Of a stretch of 64,000 bases of DNA, positions 49,101 through 59,000 are shown one piece after another. The number at the start of each line of letters is the position of its first letter. Position 1 is the first letter of the stretch. Below the pieces are notes generated by a model. That model did no database searches. It worked only from the letters and a program-made list of their open reading frames with translations, and was not told the DNA's origin. Made by a program: the position numbers and the translations under genes. The stretch covers positions 11,966,001 through 12,030,000 of the forward strand of contig NC_046674.1 of the NCBI RefSeq assembly GCF_003369915.1, read 5' to 3'. This DNA comes from Drosophila miranda (Eukaryota > Arthropoda > Insecta > Diptera > Drosophilidae).

Positions 49101-51849
49101 ACGGAAAGGAGGGAAGACACTGTGGCGATTGCGAGTCAACAGAGGAGTGGAATGATACCCCGCGTGGTCCCTCCGGCTGGGAAAACCACTCCTGCCTGAA
49201 CACAGCTCATATCGCACCGCAGTAGCCGAACTTAATTCGAGCAGATCATCTGAATGAGTGGAAACGAGTCCAGATACTAGTAGGAGTGCGTAATGAATCA
49301 CACAGACCAGATGCTGTCCATAATGAATTGAATCGATGAATGAATGGAATAGTCAATGTAGCAGATATTAACAAGCACGTTTTTCCATTGAAAAGATCTC
49401 TCTCTCTCTCTGTCTGTCTGTGTGTCAGATACAGATAGTTTTTCGCTAAGCGTCTAGCCGTCGAGATTGGCGTGAGTCATTCACGACATTTCCATTTAAA
49501 CAAATAAGTAAATGGCAAATGAACTTGTTTTTTTTTTTCCTTCCCTGTTTCCAATAAAGAAATCAAGAAACTTTTCTCTCACTTTCATAATGCACGGGGG
49601 GGGGGGGGGGGGGGGGGGGATTGTATTAGGGCGTTCTTATCTTCTAGGAGATGGGAGTGCAGTCCCCAGTACCCCAGCAGAGTCATCTGTAAATCCTAAT
49701 GCACTTCCCCTCCGTTTGCTGTTCGGCTGAATCCAATTACTCGTTTACTCGTATTTACCCGGACAGAAGCTCTATTATTATCACTCTCGAGCCCATGACC
49801 GGATTACGCATCCTCCCGTCTCTCGTTGCCCACCAATTGGTTTACCCTAGCATGTGGGGGGGGGACTTGATCTGGTCATCCCATCACGAACATATGTTCG
49901 ATGTTCGAGGATTATCAGCTCTTATCTCCTTCTGGCCGTCGTCTGTAATCTCTGGTGCCTGCGACCTCTGTCCGGGTCGCTGATTATCGCTGACACGGAC
50001 CTGTGTATCTCAAGGGTTTGTCAGGGAAAGTTCTTATCCATTTTCCAAGATTTCCGCGATGATTTATTGCCCACCTTTCAAGTCTTTGTTCTGTTCAAAG
50101 TAAAGCCAAAAGCAGGGACCCAATGGGCTCTCAATAAAATAATAATTAATTTGTGATGTTTATTATTGATGTAAAACGACTAGCAGCTGCTGCATCCATC
50201 GATGTTCTGTTGTTCTGCACTTTGCCGTAATTGAATTTTTTATAGTATTTTGGCCCGTGCTCGTGCTTCTCCATCACAGGTGGCCCCTTTGTTGGTGGCG
50301 CCACTTGGCAGTGGCAGTGGCAGTGGCAGTGACAGGGGCAGGGGCACACGCGATTTCTGGGCTAATGACAGCCTTGGCAGTGAACTGATGTTTTGTTGAT
50401 GCTTCGACCACACCCAGAGAAAAGAGCCCCGATAGCCGCGATAGCCGCGATATGCAAATGTATGCCGATATGGGGAAGTGGAAATTCTATAAAGAAAGTG
50501 TTGCATGTTACCATTAAACATTTTCATATTCAAATATTCTGTTTCAAATAAAAATATTTATATTTTAAATCCAAGCTCACATTTCTCTTAGTGTACGAGT
50601 ATGGAAGCAGTGGAAGGTCCCCACCTGGCGATTAAATGAATCAGATTTGCAGTGCATGCCCCCGCATGTCCCCCCGCATGCCCCCACCCCCACGCTGCTG
50701 CCACAAGCCAACAATTAGCGGCAGAGGCTTTTTGTATAAAGTGGAGTTATGGGAGCACGATGGGAGGGAGAGCTCTAATTGCTGGTATTTTCCACAAATC
50801 CACAGACGACATTGTCGGGGCATGCTTCACTTCATGTCGCTACAGACTGTAATCACAAATGGGAATATCCATAGCCGGGCGAAAGGGCTGCACCGGACCG
50901 AGTCTTATGCAATCGGTTCGGTAATCGGATCCCAAGAAGAGCCGGCGCCTCCCTTGGCCCCCTTCGCACAGGTAGACTTGACCCTGTTTACATATGGGGG
51001 CTTGCTCGGGTTACCCGTGTGGCAAGGGATTGAAATCGGAGGCGTACCCCAACCAGCGCCCAAGAGAGCCCTGAAAATGGATGCTTCTACGGATTCTGGA
51101 TCAGGGATCATGGATCACGGGTCGTGGATCTTGGATGATGACGCTTTTGTTGTGTTGTTTTGATCACTGATCACTGAATCAACACGAGTACAGTGAATAT
51201 TTAATGATTCATTTGCTGCCGCATCTGGTGGATTCCGTGCCTCCGAAGTGCGTATGCGGGGGCCTGCAATTGGGGGCAACAAAGGCCCCACGGCTGCCAC
51301 AATCGCTGCTGCAGCGGAAATGTTTTGCTGCTGCTGCATGCTCTCCTCCTCCGTTTATCATTGAATAAATTGCAGAACAAATATGCAGCGAAATAAAAAT
51401 AATAATAATAAATGCAATCACGGGGTTGAGGGATGAGCAAGTGGCCTCCCGTCCAAATGGAACGGATCGTAAGAAAGCATATATTAAATATACACGATAT
51501 ATATGCATAAATGATATATCTGATCGATTGGAAACTCTTGTGTTTGTCTTCTCGTGTTCCATTTCCCCTCTCTCTCTCAGTCTCTTTCTGTCTCTCTCTC
51601 CTTCTCTGTCTCGCTCTCTCTCGTGGGAATTGACTTTGAATTTCGAATATTTCGGTAACTATTTTCATTGCGGCCAAAAACGGAGAGACGATTCCGTGCA
51701 TTGCGATGCCAGCATCAACGAAAATAGATGCCCAAATGGAAGTGCAAACATCTCTGAGGGGAGGGGTGGAGTGCCGGGCGTGTGGCCGTGTGTCTTCTGT
51801 CAGTGTGTGATTGGATACTGCTTGCTGCTTTCTGCTCGATGGCTGCCCC
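46108..51849. other. Probable draper first intron, no gene seen in this part
   Basis: Noncoding sequence with scattered short frames. It contains a GTCGCT hexamer tract at 47925-47970, a GGCAGT hexamer tract at 50305-50345, the poly-G run at 49596-49619, and TA/CA simple repeats. No exon with convincing codon bias or flanking splice sites was found. Enhancers are likely in an intron this size, but I cannot point to one. Confidence 0.4.
49596..49619 (+). repeat. Uninterrupted run of 24 G
   Basis: A perfect homopolymer of 24 G between TGCAC and ATTGTATTAGG. Such runs are rare in fly DNA and hard to sequence, so the true length may differ. Confidence 0.9.
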
Positions 51850-52834
51850 CTAGAGCACGAGGTGCAGGCGTATCTGGAACACCAGCTGCTCGACGGTCTT
51901 CTTCAGGAGCGCCGCCAGGGACAGGATGAATCCCAGGAGGCTGAGGGAGAACAGCCAGGGCGTGGTCATGAGCACGGCAAAGAAGACGAGCGTCTCGTCG
52001 CCCCGGGCATTGGCCATGCGCCACAGCAACTGGCGCTGGATGGTGCGCAGCTTGAACTTGCTGTTCCACAATCGGTGGCGCTTCGAGCCGACGGTTTCGT
52101 TGAAGCCCACGGTCTTCTCGACCAGCCAGAACACCGCGCAGCACAGCAAGTGCAGCACCAGCAGCACCAGCAGCACGACCTTGACCACAGCGGTCTCCAA
52201 GACGAGGTGGTACAAGGCCACCATGCGCTGACGGTGCTCCGGCTGCATTGTGGGAGAGCTCCTCCCACTCCGAGCTGAACTCGCTCTGGCTCTGACAGGA
52301 GCACGACTCCTCCTCTTGGTCCTCCTCGGTGGGCATCGAGTAGTCGCCCTCGTAGTCGCCCTCGTAGCGGCAGTCGGAGTACTCTTCGTGGGGGTCGTCG
52401 TAGTAGTCTCCGCGGCTGTCCGGAGAAGCGCCGCCTGTCCAGAGGGAGCTCAACACGGGCGGTGGTCCCATCGAAGCCATCTGTGGCACAGCATTGAATC
52501 TGCAGGGGAGCCGGGGGTAAGTTATGTCCTGGGGGGAAGGGGAGTCTGGGCTGCTGCCGCTCACCCATCTGAATCCCCCATCGGAGGGATGGTGGGGGGG
52601 ATGAGCGTGACCAATTGGACCCATTGGGCGGGACAGCAGAGGACTGGTGTGGATTTGGCCTAGGAAGGGCATCGCATTGAGTCCATTCTTGTCGGCGGAA
52701 CCTTCGGGGGGGACCTGCAGCCCCGGCTGCTGCTGCTGCTGCTGCTGGTCGGTAAAGTCGAAGGATCCCATGGATCCGAAAATACCCCGCGAGCGGGTGA
52801 ATGGGGAACGTGGATTGTTAATAGTTGGATTCAT
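51850..52834 (-). CDS. Two-membrane-span protein with interrupted frame
   Basis: The ATG at 52834 follows a good acceptor (TTTCCTTACAG; exon from 52847), so an upstream 5'UTR exon is expected. The frame encodes a Gln/Pro/Ser-rich stretch and an acidic stretch (DYYDDPHEEY, SMPTEEDQEEES, SSEWEELSH) to about 52258. From there this frame becomes an Ala/Arg/Gly-rich shadow. A different frame, starting at ATG 52248 (MQPEHRQRMVALYHLVLE) and stopping at 51850, encodes two strong membrane segments (VVLLVLLVLHLLCCAVFWLV and TPWLFSLSLLGFILSLAALL). A one-base indel near 52250 would fuse the halves. It may be a sequencing error, a true mutation, or two cistrons. A spliced alternative (65-bp intron 52564-52500) does not restore frame. 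Family not recognised. Confidence 0.55.
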
Positions 52835-53093
52835 CTTATTCCAGCACCTGTAAGGAAATATTCGTTCATGGGCTTTGTTTTGTATTTGTATTTTTATTTA
52901 CTTTATGTTCCCTGTGCTTTCGATATTTGCTGCCGTTCTCTGTGTTGTGCCGCTCTCTTCAGATATTCGTACTGAATGATTTCCAGAGCCAGTTCTGAAC
53001 GGCTTCAAGTGATAGTTCAACGCCCACTTCGATGTTGTGTTCCTAACAGATTCTCCCTTCTTTTCAGGTCTCCCCACCCCACCCCACAACGCC

Positions 53094-56000
53094 ATGTTGC
53101 GCATAATCCTATTTGGGTGGCTGTTGGCCGGCCCGGCACTCCTGGTCCACTCGGAGCTCACAGAACTAGATGGCCCCAACATATGCAAGAGGCGGGAGAG
53201 GTAAGTACTCATCGGAGAGACTAATCACAGGCACTCATCCATCTCCATCCATCCATCCACCCATAGCTACCCCGTGGAAGTGGTCTACACGGAGCTGCAG
53301 TCGTACCAGGAGCGTGGCTCCAACTGGTGCCTCACCATCCCGCCACGCTGCTCCACGTACCGCATCAAGAATCGGGTGGTAAACAAGACCAAGACAATCA
53401 TGAAGAACCGCATTGTGCGCGACTGTTGCGGTGAGTCTTGCGGGACTTTCGAGTCCCTACGTGCCCCGAGCCTGTATTTTCACGATCTACGATCTACATT
53501 CCAGATGGCTATGTGTCCGGCGGCGGGGAGTGCGTGCCCCATTGTACGGACCACTGCGAGCACGGCAGATGCATTGCCCCGGAGAAGTGCAAGTGCGACC
53601 ATGGCTATGGCGGCCCTGCCTGTGATATAAGTTCGTTTAACCTTTGCTTCCCTTCCCTTCTCTTCCCCGATTAACCCCTTCGTATTTGTGTACAATGAAA
53701 CGCCTTGGGGGGAGGGGTGCATGTGGGGCTACCTCTGGGTCCCTTTGCTTAGTCCTTTAAAGCCCTTGCAGAGTGCTCTGACAGATTCGGGGCTAGCCAT
53801 GAGATATACATACGATATATTCCGAACACAAATGCCACAACAGGGGGACAAAACGTAGGACAATTTGGGAGTACATCATACAGAATACGAAGAAGGGACA
53901 GGACACACAACATGGACATTGAGGAGGATCTGGACGGCATGCCACCCATCAGCATCGGCACCTTCGGGATACCCAATGACCCGGAACTGCTGGACGAGTA
54001 CGCGCTGTACCGTCCCTCGATGGGCACCCGGCGGCTGCACAGCGAGAGGCATCGGGAGGTCTACGCAGAGGCCTTCATCGAGCACGAGCGCCTGGGCACC
54101 TTGGCCGATCTGTGCGTGCGGGCGCTGGCCAAGAGTCAGGGCACTGTGCACATCGCGGTGCCCGTGCGGGAGGACCCGTTGAAGCTGCGCATCCACTACG
54201 ACTCCATCGACGTGGACCTGCCGCTGCGGGAGTGCTATTTCGTGGAGGATGTGCGCTACTGGCGGCGCGTGGTGCTGGCCAAGAGCACGGACAAGTCGCT
54301 GGCGCAAAAGAAGCTCTCGGAGTACGACTGGCGGGGCAAGGGCATCAGCATCAAGTACGTGGAGATAGTCGAGGCCTGTCCGGCGGCCTTCTGGCCGGAG
54401 AGCGAGATGGCCGAGCTGGCGGCACTCGTGCGGGAACATGTGCGCACCATGGACATCCGCCATCTGCAGTCCCTCTCGGAGGAGAGCTTCCAGCGCCACA
54501 TAGGGAGCAGCGACTCGGAGCCGGACGTCACGTCGGAGGAGTCTGAGGCCCTGTTAATTTCTAGCGATGAGCGCAACACCTCCTCCGAGTGGACAGACGA
54601 GCAAGAGGGAGAGTGCTCCGAAGAGCAGTCCACCGAGGAGCAGCCCGACCCGAAGAAGCAGGCAAAGATCAACTTTAATAGAGTGGAAACGGAGGAGGAG
54701 GAGCCGGCAGGGGCAGGGGCAGGGGCAGGGGCAGGGGCAGGGGCAGTAGAACCGGCAGTGGTACAGGGCGAAGGAGTCCTGTACCTTCTGGATGACATCC
54801 AGGAGGCCAAACGCGTGGCGCGTGCTTCCCGCAACGCCGTGCGACAGCAGCTGCGGCGCTTGCAGGCCGCCAGGAAGGAGGCGCACGAGCAGCGGGTGCA
54901 CCGTCGCACCGTTATGCGGCAGAAACCCGCCGAGCAGCCTGAGAAGAAGCGCCGCAAGAGCAAGAAGACAGTGATGGGCGTCTTCAGTATGAAGGTGGAG
55001 CCCGAGCCGGAGGACGACGAAGATAAGATCGTGGACAGGCGAAATAAGGAGAAGGTGCTGGAGCGCCTCCGTCGCTACGACTTTCCCTCGGAGCACTGCC
55101 ATCACATCGACCTGAGCTTTGTGCGCTTCTTCGATAACCTCGTCTCGTTCACCCTCGAGTTCCTGGGGCCACACATGGGGCGCGACTTCCACAAGCGGCA
55201 CCTGCGGTTCTCCACCGAGGACATGGTGCGGCTGGCCAGGGGCCTCCAGGAGCTCGACAAGCTGCAGATCTTCCGCCTGCGCAACAGCCGCATGGACCAT
55301 CTCAAGCTGCACGTCCTCTGCCGTGTCCTCAAGAACCTGAAGGCCTTGGAAGTGATTGACTTTGGCTACGACCAGATGTCCGACGACTGCGGGGCCACTT
55401 TGGGCTCCCTGCTGGAGGGCGGGAGCATGCTGAAGGCCCTGGAGCTGGAGTACAACCAGCTGGACCAGAATGCGGCCTCGGCCATTGGCGCCGCCCTGCA
55501 GCAGCGCCACCAGAACGGCGCCAGCGGAGATGCAGGAGGGACGCACCTGCAGTACCTTGGTCTGGCCCACAACCGAATGAGTGACCGGGCCCTGTCGACG
55601 CTCATCCACTACATTGCCGGCACCGAGCATGTGGAGGAGCTCAACGTGTCGGCCATTACGGCCCGCAAGGAGGCGGTGTCGGAGAGTATCGGCTTTTTGC
55701 TGCGCAACCATCCGCCGCTACGGCGACTGGACATGACGGCTATTCCGCTGAACAGCAGCACGGGTCGGAGACTCATCTGCGCCCTGGAGAGCAACCAAAA
55801 GGTCACGCACTTCGACTGCCGCGGCTGCGACCTGGACAGCGACGAGGAGTTCGAGGCAGATATCATAGTGAGGCGCAACGGCTTCCAGACGGACCACTCC
55901 TACATCGGGGACGAGACCCAAACAGAGCAGGACATAAGGGAGCACTTCAAGAGCATCAAGCACCCGCTGGTGAAGAAGCTGGAGGACGAGCGCGCCCGCC

Positions 56001-59000
56001 GGGCGGAGTGCGTCAAGGTGCGTCCCCCTCTGATCAGCACGCCCAGCGACACCACCATCGAGTCCCAGGTGTCGGAGAAGGAGGAGGCCGCCGAGTACGA
56101 CATTTGGGCGGAGCTGGGGATCAAAACGGCCAAAGCCTCCGTCCCGCAAGAGGTTGTGGAGTCGGTGTCCAGCCACAGCACAGTGCTCGACCTGGGTCCC
56201 TTTCACTTCGATCCGAATAGCTTCGATCTGGAGCAGTTCCGGGAACACGTCCAACAACCGGGAATGGGCAATCGCTACTACTACTTCAAGAACCGCAGGG
56301 AAGAGCGCTGATCCAGCCTATTATCCCCTCTCCCTTATCCATTATCCATCTAGACATTTCTTATTTTTCTTGGTTCGATTTGAAGTCGATTGAAGTTTTC
56401 CGTCAAAATCTAAAGTCGTTAGAAGACCGATACACAACGAAACATTTGTCAGACACTTTACGATTCATTGTGGGATTATTAAAGGATATTCCAGTTCGGA
56501 GATATGCACACAGGTTCTTTTGGAATGCCATTAGCCAAGAGGCCTCCAAAGTTGGCGGCACTATCTCTGTAAAACCTCTGCAAGGGTATGCCATCTTCGG
56601 CCTGCCGATGATATGCACCTCTGTATAACTGTAGCCTAACTGTTCCTGCTATACTGTTATACTGTATTTTCGATATTGTATGCGCTTTGTAGCTTGTAGC
56701 TTCTAGCTTTATTTGGATTATCTCTTTTTATTGTTTTTTGAATTGCAATCTTTAGTCTAACCAAGAGCACACATGCACACACACACATCCTCTGTCACAC
56801 CTACCCCCCCCACACACACACACACGCGCAGTCCCCCCCGCAGGATCTAGAGGATCTAAATTCACACACGACACGCTCCGGGAGGAGAACTCCTGTGCGT
56901 GGCGTGGCTTAGCCGCCAGCAAAGCAAAGCAATACCAATACCAATACCAATACCAATAGCAATAGCAATAGCAAGAGAAAACTGCAAATAACTGTCGCAA
57001 CATCCTGTCTAACGTCTAGTCCTGTTCTAAGAAAGACAGAGAGAGAGAGAGATTTAGATTACTTATATAACTTTTTGCACGCCAGATTGCCCACCTGGCT
57101 GGTACGGACGGAACTGCTCGATGCAGTGCGACTGCCTGAACAACGCCCTCTGCGAGCCCTTCAGCGGGGAGTGCGAGTGCGCCAAGGGCTATACGGGCGC
57201 CAGGTGCGCCGATGTCTGTCCGGAGGGGCGCTTTGGCGCCAGCTGCTTGGAGGAGTGCCGCTGTGAGAACGGTGGCAAGTGCCATCACGTCTCGGGCGAG
57301 TGCTCCTGTGCGCCCGGGTTCACGGGTCCCCTGTAAGTGACCGCCAGATCGTGGCAAGAGAAACCGAGAGCCCCATACTAATCTCCCCTTCGCCCCCTCC
57401 CAATCAGATGCGATATGCGCTGTCCGGACGGAAAGCACGGGGCACAGTGCCAGCAGGACTGTCCCTGCCAGAACGACGGCAAGTGCGAGCCCGAGAGCGG
57501 GGCCTGCATCTGCAATCCGGGCTGGACGGGCGACGTGTGCGCCAACAAGTGTCCCGTGGGCAGCTATGGCCCCGCCTGCGAGCTCTCCTGCGAGTGCTAC
57601 AAAGGAGCACCCTGCCACCACATCAGCGGAATGTGCGAGTGCCCGCCGGGCTACCTGGGGGAGCGCTGCTTCGACGAGTGCCCCCTGAACACCTTCGGCC
57701 TGAACTGCACACAGACCTGCAGCTGCGAGAACGACGCCACCTGCGACCGGGCCACCGGCGCCTGCATCTGCAACGCGGGCTGGCGCGGGGATCGCTGCGA
57801 GGAGCGGATCTGCGAGAGGGACAAGTACGGGCCGGACTGCAATCAGACGTGCGAGTGCGACATGGAGCACACGGAGCTGTGCCACCCGGAGACGGGACGC
57901 TGTCAGTGCAGCATCGGCTGGAGCAGTGCCCAGTGCACGCGCCCCTGCACCTTCCTGCGCTACGGCCTCAACTGCGAGCAGACCTGCAACTGCAAGAACG
58001 GGGCCAAGTGCTCCCCCGTCAACGGGACGTGCCAGTGCGCTGCCGGCTTTCAGGGACCAACCTGCGAGGAGAGCTGCCCCCCAGGGACCTTCGGCCAGGA
58101 CTGCGCCCTGCGCTGCGACTGCCAGAACGGGGCCAAGTGCATGCCGGAGACGGGTCAATGCCTCTGCACCGCCGGCTGGAAGAACATTAAGTGCGACAGG
58201 CCCTGCGACCTGAACCACTTCGGGCAGGACTGTCGCAACGTCTGCGACTGCCACAACAATGCCGCGTGCAATCCCCAGAACGGCACCTGCACCTGTGCCG
58301 CTGGCTGGACAGGCGAACACTGCGACCGGAAGTGCGATGCGGGCAAGTTCGGCCACGAGTGCAGTCAGAAGTGCCAGTGCGACCAGCACAACAGCCTGGC
58401 CTGTGACGCCACCAACGGGCGTTGCATCTGCAAGCAGGATTGGGGAGGTACTATCTGGGATTCCATTTACCTTTCCACGCCCTTACGTCCTCTCACCCCA
58501 GATCATTAGTCTCATCCGTTCATGATTCAATAAAGAACAGCTGGAGCAGCTGGAACAGCTCCCAATCGAATCCCTGCAGGATTGCCCCTTCTAACAGACA
58601 GATCATAGCACTAACCGATTGCACTCATCCATCGCATCCCATCGCCCCTCCTCTATCCACCTATCCACCTATCTATCCATCATTTTGGCATGCATGTCGT
58701 TTGGTTTTACAAATTTTAATTAGCTTTTTCTGGTTTTGCACTGTGTTTCTGTTTCTGTTTCTGGTTTTTTTTTGTCGTCCTGTTGTCCTTGTCTTCTGAT
58801 GCCCAACACCCAACACCCAACACCCAAGGCGTTCATTGCGAGACCAACTGTCGGACCGGTTACTATGGTGAAAATTGTGATAAAGTTTGCAGATGCCTGA
58901 ACAACTCATCCTGCGACCCGGACAATGGCAACTGCATCTGCTCGCCCGGCTGGACCGGGGTCGACTGCAACGAGCCCTGTCCGACTGGCTTCTATGGGAT

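Noticed and set aside
52500..52564. 65-bp intron in the two-span membrane gene
   Set aside because: The sites look good (GTGAGC to CCCTGCAG), but splicing moves translation into a third, Arg-rich frame that joins neither good half; kept only as a possible alternative.
54554..55711. 385-aa minus-strand open frame over the nested LRR gene
   Set aside because: Antisense shadow of a GC-rich single exon; its leucine and valine runs mirror the Glu/Asp and Lys codons on the plus strand.
57016..58389. 457-aa minus-strand open frame over the draper EGF repeats
   Set aside because: Ala/Val/Leu-rich shadow caused by the GC-rich Cys-repeat codons of draper; no independent start or splice evidence.
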